Shown here: positions 1-8,069 of the stretch, in pieces | How positions within the stretch are numbered: position 1 is the first letter of the stretch | How the letters are laid out: each line of letters begins with the position of its first letter | From: Duganella sp. | GTDB lineage: Bacteria; Pseudomonadota; Gammaproteobacteria; Burkholderiales; Burkholderiaceae_D | Assembly (NCBI GenBank): GCA_026225475.1 | Contig: JAMFSU010000113.1 | Location: forward strand, 124,001-188,000 | Direction: 5' to 3' | DNA: 64,000 bases | The notes under the pieces: generated by a model | Seen by the model: the letters and a program-made list of their open reading frames with translations, nothing else | Databases searched by the model: none | Told to the model about the DNA's origin: nothing | Made by a program: the position numbers and the translations under genes

Positions 1-479
1 CGGCCGGACTTGGCAATCGCGCACTCGCGCCACTGGTTGGCCTGAAAGCGCCTATTGAACCCAATCGAGGACAAGTGCTGGTAACCGAGCGCATGCAGCC
101 GTTCATGAACCATCCATCCGGGCGTGTGCGCCAGACCGGAGAGGGCGTGGTGCAGATCGGCGATTCGAAGGAAGACGTCGGATTCGACGAAGGCACCAGC
201 ATCGACCAGCTGGCCTACATCGCCCAGCGTGCATGCAAATATTTCCCGCTGCTGGAAAACGTCAACCTGGTACGCAGCTGGGGCGCGTTGCGAGTCATGA
301 CGCGAGACGGTTTCCCGATCTATGAGCAATCCCGTGAATGCCCTGGCGCGTTCCTGGCGACCTGCCACAGCGGCATTACCCTGGCCGCCAACCACGCCGG
401 TCCGATCGCAGACTGGATACGCGGCGCAACAGCGCCTGCAGAGATATCCACCTTCATAGCAGGACGATTCAATGTTTAA
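1..479 (+). CDS. FAD-dependent amine/imino-acid dehydrogenase, DadA/HcnC-like subunit (3' part)
   Basis: The frame is open from the first bases, so the start and the N-terminal Rossmann FAD site lie upstream of the window. The visible C-terminal part has the DAO-fold pattern: a strand ending in GQVLVTER, a region reading NLVRSWGALRVMTRDGFPIY, and the closing ATCHSGITLAANHAGPIADWI segment where the C-terminal FAD-binding loop lies in DadA, glycine oxidase and HcnC. The subunit would oxidise a C-N bond of an amino or imino acid and pass electrons to its flavin/iron-sulfur partners. It overlaps the next gene by 8 bases, implying a translationally coupled complex. The substrate cannot be read from the sequence; cyanide synthase, opine oxidase and hydroxyproline dehydrogenase all share this build. 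Confidence 0.78.
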   Translation, partial: AGLGNRALAPLVGLKAPIEPNRGQVLVTERMQPFMNHPSGRVRQTGEGVVQIGDSKEDVGFDEGTSIDQLAYIAQRACKYFPLLENVNLVRSWGALRVMTRDGFPIYEQSRECPGAFLATCHSGITLAANHAGPIADWIRGATAPAEISTFIAGRFNV

Positions 480-783
480 GACCATGTTGTCCGCCGCAGA
501 AGATCTGCGGCCGATAGTCGAGATTTCCGTCAACGGCAAGGCTGCCCAGGCGCGTGCAGGCGAACCGCTGGCCACCGCACTGCTTAATGCGGGCGTTGTG
601 TCGTTCCGGCGTACTGCCGTATCGGGTAGTGCCCGCGCGCCACTGTGCCTGATGGGCGTGTGTTTCGATTGTCAGGTGGAAGTCGACGGTCAGCAAAACG
701 TGCAGTCATGCATGGTGCAGGTGCAGGCCGGCATGTGCGTGCAGCTGCCTGAGGGCGCACGTCGCCCGGGAGAACCGGCATGA
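472..783 (+). CDS. Small (2Fe-2S)-binding subunit of a flavin dehydrogenase, HcnA-like
   Basis: A 103-residue ferredoxin-fold protein with four cysteines at residues 59, 64, 67 and 80 (C-x4-C-x2-C-x12-C), the plant-type [2Fe-2S] ligand set seen in HcnA, OoxA-type and hydroxyproline dehydrogenase small subunits. It would relay electrons between the two flavoproteins of the complex. The start ATG at 472 overlaps the end of the DadA-like gene, and its stop overlaps the next ATG at 780, so the three genes look like one operon. A close paralogue lies at 2744-3160, sharing the signature MGVCF.C.VE.DG in altered form. Confidence 0.85.
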   Translation: MFKTMLSAAEDLRPIVEISVNGKAAQARAGEPLATALLNAGVVSFRRTAVSGSARAPLCLMGVCFDCQVEVDGQQNVQSCMVQVQAGMCVQLPEGARRPGEPA

Positions 784-2189
784 TGGAATTTACCCACGAC
801 CTGATCGTCATCGGTGCCGGTCCGGCAGGGATGTCGGCGGCAATGAAGGGCGCTGACCTCGGCTTGAAGACCTTGTTGCTGGACGAACAACCGCACCAGG
901 GCGGGCAGATTTACCGCAACGTCACCCAGGTGCCGGCCAGCGTAGCCCGCTTGCTTGGGCCAGACTACGTCTACGGTCTGACACTGGCGCAATGCCTTGA
1001 TCGATCCAGCGTGGAGTGCCGGTTTGGCGCGATGGTGTGGGAAGTAGCCGACGACTTGACGGTGACGGTGCAGCAGGATGAGAAATCCTTTCGCGTCCGC
1101 GCGCCGCAGTTGATTGCTGCGACGGGGGCAATGGAGCGGCCTTCACCTGTCCCGGGGTGGACGCTGCCCGGTGTGCTCAATGCAGGTGCGGCACAGATCG
1201 CGCTGAAAACGTCCGCCGCGATACCGCAAGGGCGCGTGGTGCTGATCGGCGCTGGGCCACTGTTGCTGCTGGTGGCCTGTCAGTTGCTGGATGCCGGCGT
1301 CACCGTCGCAGCGATCGTGCAGACCGCCCCCGCCGACAACAAACAAAAGGCCATGCAGCATCTTGCCGCTGCTCTGGCCGCACCGGGCTATCTGCTCAAG
1401 GGACTGCGGATGCTGTGGCGTTTGCGCCGCGCCGGAGTGACCATGGTGTCGGCCGCGACCGATGTGCGCATCAAGGGCGATGAGCATGTCGAAACGGTGA
1501 GTTTTTCCGTTGACGGCCGGGCGCAGCAGGTGGATGCGGATGTAGTTTTGCTGCATCACGGCGTGACGCCGAACACGCAGTTGAGTCGCCAGTTGCGCGT
1601 CGACCATGCATGGGATGAGGTCAATCTGTCATGGTATCCGGTGGTGGATGCGTGGGGCCAAACCTCTCTCTCCGGATTCAGGATCGCGGGCGACGGCGCA
1701 GAGATCGGTGGTGCGAGGGCGGCTGAACCCAGCGGCGCCCTGGCTGCGATCGGCGCGGCCAGGGCAATCGGTCGATTGGATGAGGCCTCGTTTCAGACGC
1801 AGTCGTCCCCCGAGCGGAAAAAGCTGGCGCAGCAGATGAAGATCCGTCCCTTCCTGGACGCCTTGTATCGTCCGCCACAGTGGCTGGCCAATCCAGTCGA
1901 TGAAACCATCGTCTGTCGATGCGAGGAAGTGACGGCGGGTAGGATCCGGGAAATGGCGCGATTGGGATGCCAGGGGCCCAACCAGACCAAATTCTTCAGT
2001 CGGTGCGGCATGGGGCCATGCCAAGGGCGTATGTGTGGTCTGACCGTGACGCAGATCCTGAGCAGCGAGCTTGGAAGGCCGCCGGCACAAATCGGTGCCT
2101 ATCATGTACGCACGCCGCTCAAGCCGGTGACGCTGGGCTCCCTGGCGGCGCTCGCGGATCCCGATTTTGTTCAGCAAAAAGGTCATTGA
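780..2189 (+). CDS. NAD(P)/FAD-dependent oxidoreductase with C-terminal BFD-type iron-sulfur domain, HcnB/OoxA-like
   Basis: 469 residues, the usual size of the large subunit of this family. An N-terminal FAD dinucleotide motif GAGPAG is at about residues 12-17, followed by a GGQIYR segment, then a second dinucleotide motif IGAGPLL near residue 155. The C-terminus has a BFD-like [2Fe-2S] domain with cysteines at 379, 381, 409 and 414 (C-x-C-x27-C-x4-C). This places it as the subunit that passes electrons from the DadA-like partner to the respiratory chain. Its start overlaps the stop of the small subunit by 4 bases. The paralogue at 3150-4565 has the same domain order. Confidence 0.87.
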   Translation: MMEFTHDLIVIGAGPAGMSAAMKGADLGLKTLLLDEQPHQGGQIYRNVTQVPASVARLLGPDYVYGLTLAQCLDRSSVECRFGAMVWEVADDLTVTVQQDEKSFRVRAPQLIAATGAMERPSPVPGWTLPGVLNAGAAQIALKTSAAIPQGRVVLIGAGPLLLLVACQLLDAGVTVAAIVQTAPADNKQKAMQHLAAALAAPGYLLKGLRMLWRLRRAGVTMVSAATDVRIKGDEHVETVSFSVDGRAQQVDADVVLLHHGVTPNTQLSRQLRVDHAWDEVNLSWYPVVDAWGQTSLSGFRIAGDGAEIGGARAAEPSGALAAIGAARAIGRLDEASFQTQSSPERKKLAQQMKIRPFLDALYRPPQWLANPVDETIVCRCEEVTAGRIREMARLGCQGPNQTKFFSRCGMGPCQGRMCGLTVTQILSSELGRPPAQIGAYHVRTPLKPVTLGSLAALADPDFVQQKGH

Positions 2190-2294
2190 GCGTGGCCATC
2201 AAGCAAATTTCACTTTGATGTAAGCGTCGATGCGAGCTCCTAGCGCGATGCATCGACGACACATCTCTCTATCGTTATCAACCAGGAGAACATA

Positions 2295-2657
2295 TTGAGC
2301 AATATCTCAAGAAAGCATACCAATAGCCGCATGAGCAAAATCGTCACCCACGGCGGTTTGGTTTATCTGTGCGGGCAGACCGCCAATAACAGTCCTGCCG
2401 CAGAAGGCGATATCACCACGCAGACCAAGGAAGTGCTGGCGCGCATCGATGGCTTGCTGGCCGAGGCCGGTTCTACGCGCGACAAGATTCTGACCACCAC
2501 TATCTATCTGTGCAACATCCAAGATTTCGGCGCCATGAATGCGGTCTGGGATGCCTGGATTCCAGCCGGCACCGCGCCGGCACGCACGACGGTCGAGGCC
2601 AAGCTGGGCGCATCCAACTTACTGGTCGAGATGACGGTGGTGGCGGTCGGATCTTAA
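2295..2657 (+). CDS. ridA: RidA/YjgF-family enamine/imine deaminase
   Basis: 120 residues. The start is TTG at 2295, placed 6 bases after AGGAG at 2284-2288; no ATG gives the full fold. The family core is present: GLVYLCGQTA, the helix before it, and PARTTVEA with Arg97 in the position of the carboxylate-binding arginine of RidA. These proteins hydrolyse reactive 2-aminoacrylate or other imines made by flavin or PLP enzymes. Sitting between two sets of amine dehydrogenase genes, its probable job is to clear the imine product of those enzymes. It is about 105 bases after the first set and 86 bases before the second, so it may have its own promoter. Confidence 0.88.
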   Translation: MSNISRKHTNSRMSKIVTHGGLVYLCGQTANNSPAAEGDITTQTKEVLARIDGLLAEAGSTRDKILTTTIYLCNIQDFGAMNAVWDAWIPAGTAPARTTVEAKLGASNLLVEMTVVAVGS

Positions 2658-2743
2658 GTCTTAGACAGCAATGCCGGTGTGATCGTGGTGGGTTTGGTTT
2701 TTGAGTCGCTACGGCCGGCATGCTCGAAAGACCGCTTGGATAA

Positions 2744-3160
2744 GTGAGCGTTTTCAACCCATTTTTTCCTTCAGCTATGTCCATTGATTCCTTGTTTGAG
2801 CCCTTGGCCGGAGCCGGAGCTGAAGCGTCGGCCCCGGTGAGCGTGACGATCATTTTCAACGGCGAGCAAGTTCGGGTGCCTATGGCCGCCAGCGTGGCCG
2901 CTGCTTTGCTGGCCGGCGGCATCAAGCACTTCCGGAGGTCTCCGGTATCTGGTCAGGGCAGGGTGCCGTATTGCATGATGGGGGTGTGCTTCGAGTGCCT
3001 GCTCGAGATTGACGGCGTGCCGGACCGGCGCGCCTGCCTGGTCCCTCTCACGCCGCAAATGACGATTCGTACGCAAGACATCCTGCCTGAAGCGGGTATC
3101 GGCAGTGATGAGCTGGCGTTGACGTTGGCGCACGCAATGGAGCCGCCCCATGGTCAATAA
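2744..3160 (+). CDS. Second (2Fe-2S)-binding small subunit, HcnA-like
   Basis: 138 residues from GTG at 2744, or 127 from ATG 2777, which may be the true start since family members begin shortly before the ferredoxin core. The [2Fe-2S] ligands lie in the stretch PYCMMGVCFECLLEIDG with a fourth cysteine in the following RRAC. It is a diverged duplicate of the subunit at 472-783. It overlaps the following large-subunit gene by 11 bases, so the second complex is also translationally coupled. Confidence 0.82.
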   Translation: MSVFNPFFPSAMSIDSLFEPLAGAGAEASAPVSVTIIFNGEQVRVPMAASVAAALLAGGIKHFRRSPVSGQGRVPYCMMGVCFECLLEIDGVPDRRACLVPLTPQMTIRTQDILPEAGIGSDELALTLAHAMEPPHGQ

Positions 3161-4565
3161 TCCGGCGGAAAAAACGATCGCCTTCCACGGCGAACAAGCT
3201 GACGTGGTGGTCATCGGCGCAGGACCTGCGGGTCTGGCCGCCGCTGTGGCGGCCGCCAGGCATGGCGCCAGCGTGGTGCTGCTCGACGAACAAAGCGCCG
3301 TCGGCGGTCAGATCTATCGCAGTATCGAAAGTGCATCGCCCCAACGCCTGGAGTTGCTGGGTCCTGATTACGGTCAGGGGACGGCATTGAGCAGGGCATT
3401 TTCCGAATGCGGTGCCCGTCATGTCAGCGGTGCGTCCGTGTGGCAGATCACCACCGAGCGTCATGTCAACTACTTGCTGGAAGGACGTGTCCTCTCAATC
3501 AAGGCCGGTCGCATCATCCTCTGCACTGGTGCCATGGAGCGCCCGTTTCCAATTCCAGGCTGGACTCTGCCCGGCGTGCTCACAGCCGGCGCGGCCCAGA
3601 TTCTGCTCAAGAGCTCGGGTTTGGCGCCGTCGCATCCTGTGGTTCTGGCTGGCTGCGGCCCTTTGCTCTATTTGCTCGGCTGGCAATATGTTCGCGCCGG
3701 GCTGAAGATCGCGGCCATCGTCGATACCACCATGGGCGCCGACTATCGCCGTGCGATCCGCTTTGCCGGCGGCGCACTGGCGGGCTGGACGTATCTCAAG
3801 AAAGGCTTGTCGCTGATGACGGCCTTGAAGAAGGCCTGTGTGCCTTTCTACAGGGGAGCCTCGGAACTGCACGTGATTGGCGACAAGCAAGTCAGCGGGC
3901 TAGGCTTTGTGTGCAATGGCCGACTACGCACAGTCGAAACGCCCGTGGTGCTGCTGCACCAGGGCGTGGTTCCCAATACGCAATTCTCGTGGTCGCTACG
4001 CGCAACGCACGAATGGAATGACGCCCAGTTATGCTGGATTCCCGTCACTGATCCATGGGGCGAGCTGGATGTGGCTGGCGTCTTCGTCGCCGGTGACGGC
4101 CGTGGTATCGGCGGCGCCGAGGTCGCGGTCATTCAGGGCGAGTTGGCCGGCTTGGGCGCGACAGCGCAACTTGGCAAGCTGGCGGTATCGCAGCGCGACC
4201 AGCTCGCCCAGCCACTGCGCGCGGCCATGCGCAAGCACCTGTTTATCCGTCCCTTCCTTGATGCGCTCTATCGTCCCAAGAAGGCAAACCGTATTCCGGC
4301 CGACGACACCATTGTCTGCCGCTGCGAGGAAGTCACTGCCGGCGAGATTCGTGGCTATGTGAAGATCGGTTGCAGCGGTCCCAACCAGGTGAAGAGTTAT
4401 GGCCGTTGCGGCATGGGACCATGCCAAGGACGTCAATGCGGCCTGACGGTTACCGAACTGATCGCCGACACCCTGAACATTGCGCCCGGAGAGATTGGTT
4501 ACTACCGAATCCGGCCGCCGATCACGCCGATCACCTTGGGGGAACTGGCCCATGAAGCCAAATAA
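3150..4565 (+). CDS. Second NAD(P)/FAD oxidoreductase with BFD domain, HcnB/OoxA-like
   Basis: 471 residues, nearly the same length and domain order as the protein at 780-2189: N-terminal FAD motif GAGPAG near residue 24, GGQIYR, the conserved TGAMERPFPIPGWTLPGV stretch, a second dinucleotide loop, then the C-terminal CRCEEVTAGEI ... RCGMGPCQGRQCG iron-sulfur domain. Large subunit of the second amine dehydrogenase complex. Its last 14 bases overlap the start of the DadA-like gene that follows. Gene order here (small, large, DadA-like) is that of hcnABC, whereas the first set runs DadA-like, small, large. Confidence 0.87.
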   Translation: MVNNPAEKTIAFHGEQADVVVIGAGPAGLAAAVAAARHGASVVLLDEQSAVGGQIYRSIESASPQRLELLGPDYGQGTALSRAFSECGARHVSGASVWQITTERHVNYLLEGRVLSIKAGRIILCTGAMERPFPIPGWTLPGVLTAGAAQILLKSSGLAPSHPVVLAGCGPLLYLLGWQYVRAGLKIAAIVDTTMGADYRRAIRFAGGALAGWTYLKKGLSLMTALKKACVPFYRGASELHVIGDKQVSGLGFVCNGRLRTVETPVVLLHQGVVPNTQFSWSLRATHEWNDAQLCWIPVTDPWGELDVAGVFVAGDGRGIGGAEVAVIQGELAGLGATAQLGKLAVSQRDQLAQPLRAAMRKHLFIRPFLDALYRPKKANRIPADDTIVCRCEEVTAGEIRGYVKIGCSGPNQVKSYGRCGMGPCQGRQCGLTVTELIADTLNIAPGEIGYYRIRPPITPITLGELAHEAK

Positions 4566-5694
4566 TGCAGGGCTAAGTGCCGGCAGTGACGTCATTGTCA
4601 TCGGCGGCGGCTTTCACGGTACCTCTAGCGCCTTCCATCTTTCCCGCGCAGGCATCAAGGTCACCTTGCTGGAAGCGGAATACTGTGCGCGGCACGCCTC
4701 CGGCGTCAACGCGGGCGGCGTACGAACGTTAGGTCGCCACTATGCAGAAGTACCGTTGGCCGTCGAATCGCTAAAACTGTGGCATAAGCTACCGGAACTC
4801 GTCGGCGAAGACGGCACGTTCGTACACAGCGGCCAGATAAAAATTGCCGAGACGCAGGAAGAGCTGGAGACTCAGCGCAAGCGCGTTGCGCAGCTCAATG
4901 CCATGGGATTCACGCATGAGGAAATGATCGACCCGAAGCACGTGCACGAGCTCATTCCTTCGATTTCCGAGCATGTGGTGGGTGCCATCTGGGCGAAGGA
5001 TGACGGTCACGCCGTTCCCTACCGCACCGTCACGGCGTTTCGGCGAGCTGCCCAGCGTCAGGGGGCCATCTTCCATGAACAGACGCCAGCACAGAAAATC
5101 GAGCGAGTCGGAGCGCTCTGGCACGTTACTACACCGCGTGGCACGTTCACGGCGCCATGGCTGGTCAACGCCGCTGGCGCCTGGTCCGGCGACTTCGCCG
5201 GCCAGGTTGGTGAAGATGTTCCCGTCTATGCGCAAGGGCTCATGCTCATGATTACCCAGCGCGTGCCGCATTTCGTCAACCCGGTTGTGGGTGCCGAAGG
5301 AAGGCCGCTATCGTTCAAGCAGTTCGCTAACGGGACGGTCCTTATTGGCGGCGCCTTAAAATGCTCTGCCGACGTAGTGCGCCGCTTTGGCGAAGTCGAC
5401 TTCATGAAGTTGCCTTCAAGCGCAAAGACGGTTACGGATTTTTTTCCCCATCTTTCTGGCGTCAATATCATACGTGCCTGGGCCGGTGTCGAAGCGTTCA
5501 TGCCGGACGACATTCCCGTGATCAGTCTGAGCCGCAAGGTGCCGAACCTGGTACACGCGTTCGGCTTTTCCGCCCACGGGTTCGAACTGGGCCCCATCGG
5601 CGGAAAGATTGTCTGTGACTTGGTTCTTAACGGAAGGAGCAGCTTGCCTATCGAGCCTTTTGCGGTGGATCGTTTTGCTAAAGAAGGCGCTTAA
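4552..5694 (+). CDS. FAD-dependent DadA/HcnC-type dehydrogenase, second set
   Basis: 380 residues from ATG 4552. An upstream in-frame start at 4480 would lie deep in the preceding gene and precede the FAD fold, so it is rejected. The dinucleotide site VIVIGGGFHG follows at residues 13-22. The C-terminus reads AHGFELGPIGGKIVCDL, the family's closing FAD loop. It should deaminate an amino or imino acid, handing electrons to the BFD-flavoprotein encoded immediately before. The C-terminal part of its counterpart is at 1-479. Substrate unknown; hydrogen cyanide synthase is possible from gene order but no residue proves glycine specificity. Confidence 0.82.
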   Translation: MKPNNAGLSAGSDVIVIGGGFHGTSSAFHLSRAGIKVTLLEAEYCARHASGVNAGGVRTLGRHYAEVPLAVESLKLWHKLPELVGEDGTFVHSGQIKIAETQEELETQRKRVAQLNAMGFTHEEMIDPKHVHELIPSISEHVVGAIWAKDDGHAVPYRTVTAFRRAAQRQGAIFHEQTPAQKIERVGALWHVTTPRGTFTAPWLVNAAGAWSGDFAGQVGEDVPVYAQGLMLMITQRVPHFVNPVVGAEGRPLSFKQFANGTVLIGGALKCSADVVRRFGEVDFMKLPSSAKTVTDFFPHLSGVNIIRAWAGVEAFMPDDIPVISLSRKVPNLVHAFGFSAHGFELGPIGGKIVCDLVLNGRSSLPIEPFAVDRFAKEGA

Positions 5695-5777
5695 GGACGT
5701 AAGCAGATTTGAAATTGTTGGTGTTCAGATCACTGCAATGATTTAAATACGCAGACAATTGGGAGTTGCCTGGATCT

Positions 5778-5875
5778 GGCCGAGGCCGTGTAAAAACGCC
5801 GAATCGGTCCAATGGATCGAGTTCAGCGTCATTTTAATGCAGCATCGCCGCCTATAGCGCCTCTCCCTGCAACGG
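5778..5875 (-). repeat. 98-bp IS end remnant, inverted copy of 48781-48878
   Basis: Reading the minus strand from 5875 to 5778 matches the plus strand 48781-48878 over 98 bases with about 7 mismatches and no gaps (counted by eye). At the second locus the repeat follows a transposase C-terminus of IS1182 type, so this is best explained as the right-hand end of such an element. The two copies are in opposite orientation about 43 kb apart. The rest of 5695-6048 shows no gene I can support. Confidence 0.75.
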
Positions 5876-6048
5876 AGTCAGTCTTGCCAAACCTATGATC
5901 GCTTCGTTCTCATTGATTTCAGCCATGCTACTTGCTCGTCTAAGGTCTTATTTATCATTGGCGTCGGCTACATCCGTAGTGCACTGTACATACGTTGTTG
6001 TGACAACAGGTTACCTAAGCAATCAGGTAGGAGATTGGAGTGATCGGC

Positions 6049-6405
6049 GTGGCATTACTAGGAATTATTCGGCGCTGGCACTTACGTGACCAGATATCGC
6101 TAAGGGAGATCGCCAAGCGACTTGGCATCTCCAGGAACACCGTTAGACGCTACTTGCGCTCTGAAACTGTGGAGGCCAGCCTACACTGACCGGCGTTCAG
6201 CCAGTGCTCTGGATGTGTACACATTCAAACTATCCGCATGGCTTAAAACCGAATCCACCAAATCTCGAAAGCAAAAGCGCAGTCTCAAGCAGATGCACGC
6301 AGACTTGCGTGTGTTGGGATTTGAAGGCTCTTATGATCGCGTTGCCGCGTTCGCCCGGCAATGGAAAGTGGATCAGTTAGATAGGGTCAATGCTGCGAGC
6401 AAAGG
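6049..6405 (+). pseudogene. IS21-family istA transposase fragment, frameshifted
   Basis: From GTG 6049 the frame encodes an N-terminal helix-turn-helix typical of IstA (HLRDQISLREIAKRLGIS, then NTVRRYL) and stops at 6187. Similarity continues in another frame after a shift near 6165-6190, with SALDVYTFKLSAWLKTE and KQMHADLRVLGFEGSYDRV, also IstA-like. Homology is lost near 6405. No istB and no element ends are visible, so this is a dead fragment. A second piece of the same IstA region is at 49171-49219. Confidence 0.8.
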
Positions 6406-6432
6406 AACATCCGATTGTTGTAATCTTCATTT

Positions 6433-6509
6433 TGGTCGCCTCTCTCGGTTAAGGGAACATCGCAACTTCCACTGTGGCATGTCAATGCCGTTTCGGGAAG
6501 AGGCGACCA
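6433..6509. other. Long inverted repeat downstream of the AraC gene
   Basis: TGGTCGCCTCT at 6433-6443 is perfectly complementary to AGAGGCGACCA at 6499-6509, with about 55 bases between. It lies just past the stop of the minus-strand AraC-type gene. There is no T-run, so it is not a standard terminator; it may be debris of an element. Confidence 0.4.
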
Positions 6510-6540
6510 TTCCATTAGCCTCGGCCAGAAGTGGACATGA

Positions 6541-7332
6541 TTAGATGTTCTCGGCAAGATAGCGACCGGGCGTGACACCAAATGACTTTTTGAACAACGC
6601 TATAAAGGCACTGACATTGTCGTAGCCAAGTTCCAGTGCGATCGTTGTCACCGCTTTTCCTGCGTCCAACAGTTCAAGCGCACGTAGCAAGCGTGCCCGC
6701 TGTCTCCACGCGGTGAAGGTAAGTCCGGTCTGGCCTATGAACTTACGACTAAGCGTGCGCGTCGTGATATGCCCCCAAACTGCCCATTCCTCTAAAGATC
6801 GTTCATCAGAAGGCTGCTCTGCGAGAGCTATTGCGATTCGTTGTAGGCGGCTATCTACGGGCATCGGAAGCCAGAACGTGTCAGCCGTTGATTCGTCAAT
6901 TTCATCCAATATGATTTTTGTCAAACGCAGTTGATTCGGTCTTAAAACTCGAATTTCCCATTCGCACGCGCGGAGGATAGCTTCTCGAAGAAGGGGCGTA
7001 ACCTCAATTACACGTGGCTCATTCGGAAGTCCGGCACTGGCTTGGGGGGATACATAAACACTCCACCCATTAAATGCTCCATGTGAACGACCTTCATGCG
7101 TAACCGACGGCGGGATCCATACAGCGCGAGAACATGGCACAACCCAAGTTCCCATATGTGTACGCACGCTAAGTAGACCGGATAGCAAACCGAACAGCTG
7201 CCCGCTTGGGTGGTGATGTGGGCCTGATTCTCGGGATGAACTTTCACTGCCTGCAACTGCAATCAATGGAGGATTATTTCCATCTACGAAGCGAGCTTGG
7301 TCGAGCTTATCGAGAAAAGTGCTTGAAGACAT
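6541..7332 (-). CDS. AraC-family transcriptional regulator with cupin-like N-terminus
   Basis: 263 residues. The N-terminal half carries the small-molecule sensing beta-barrel pattern (SGPHHHPSGQLFGLLSG, then WVVPCSRAVWIPPSVTHE). The C-terminal 100 residues hold the two AraC helix-turn-helix units, including LELLDAGKAVTTIALELGYD and FKKSFGVTPGRYL. The domain order matches the one-cupin AraC regulators that usually control an adjacent oxidoreductase or transporter. It is divergent from the pyridoxamine-oxidase-like gene at 7433, separated by about 100 bases, which is its most likely target. Confidence 0.87.
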   Translation of the reverse strand: MSSSTFLDKLDQARFVDGNNPPLIAVAGSESSSRESGPHHHPSGQLFGLLSGLLSVRTHMGTWVVPCSRAVWIPPSVTHEGRSHGAFNGWSVYVSPQASAGLPNEPRVIEVTPLLREAILRACEWEIRVLRPNQLRLTKIILDEIDESTADTFWLPMPVDSRLQRIAIALAEQPSDERSLEEWAVWGHITTRTLSRKFIGQTGLTFTAWRQRARLLRALELLDAGKAVTTIALELGYDNVSAFIALFKKSFGVTPGRYLAENI

Positions 7333-7432
7333 GGATTGGCATCTTTGAGCTATTTAATGGCACAAATAGTCTATCACTGCCACCATTACTGGATCTATGC
7401 TCTATTTCAGATTCTTAAATTTGAGCATATAT

Positions 7433-8050
7433 ATGTCTAAACAACTGACCGATATCACCCAACTGGCACAGATGTATGACCCACCTTCAGAAAGAATTAC
7501 TAGTGGGGTGCTATCGCATTTGATGCCGTTCCATCGTCACTACCTTAGTGTTGCAACTTTTTTTTGTGTTGCTACCGGCAATGCCGACGGATTAGATGCA
7601 TCGCCGCGCGGCGGACCTCCAGGCTTTGTGCGCGTGCTAGATGACAAGCACATTTCGTTTGCCGATTGGCCTGGAAATAATCGCATAGCCTCGCTCAAAA
7701 ATCTTGTTGAAGATGACCGCATCGGTATGCTCTTTCTTTTTCCCGGACTGGAGGTGTTCATGCGCATTAACGGCCATGCAACAATCAATACCGATGAAGA
7801 ATTGCTTGGATTGCTAAAGGAAAAGGATAAGCAACCAAAATGTGCAGTCGTCGTCAGGATCGACGAAGTACTATTCCATTGCGGAAAAGCGATTAACCGG
7901 GCGCAACTATGGGCGGAGTCTTCACATATCGAGCGTGACCAAGTACCCAGCCCAGGACAGATAGTCGTCGCGATGACAGGTGCAGCAACGGACATGAGCC
8001 GGCAGGTTGATGAAGGCTATTACAAATCAATACGCAATGACCTGTATTAG
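7433..8050 (+). CDS. Pyridoxamine 5'-phosphate oxidase-family flavin protein
   Basis: 205 residues from ATG 7433. The ORF extends upstream to 7397 but those residues do not belong to the fold. The split-barrel pattern is clear: ATFFCVATGNADGLDASPRG, the FADWPGNNRI loop, GMLFLFPGLEVFMRINGHA and the closing VVRIDEVLFHCGKAI. It resembles the MSMEG_1061-like FMN-dependent group rather than true PdxH. Cofactor and substrate are unproven. It is divergent from the AraC regulator and ends 20 bases before an IS4 element insertion. Confidence 0.83.
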   Translation: MSKQLTDITQLAQMYDPPSERITSGVLSHLMPFHRHYLSVATFFCVATGNADGLDASPRGGPPGFVRVLDDKHISFADWPGNNRIASLKNLVEDDRIGMLFLFPGLEVFMRINGHATINTDEELLGLLKEKDKQPKCAVVVRIDEVLFHCGKAINRAQLWAESSHIERDQVPSPGQIVVAMTGAATDMSRQVDEGYYKSIRNDLY

Positions 8051-8051
8051 C

Positions 8052-8069
8052 CGTAAGCGTCATCTCACA
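8052..8069 (+). mobile_element. Outer tip of an IS66-family left end, split by the IS4 element
   Basis: GTAAGCGTCATCTCACA at 8052-8069 resembles IS66-family termini, which begin GTAAGCG. The sequence resumes after the IS4 element at 9603 as CATCTCACAACCG, giving the untranslated leader of an IS66 tnpA. The CATCTCACA is the IS4 target duplication. Confidence 0.6.

Noticed and set aside
2744-5694. Firm naming of the second complex as hcnABC (cyanide synthase)
   Set aside because: Gene order agrees, but opine and hydroxyproline dehydrogenases share the same subunits, and no substrate residue could be judged.
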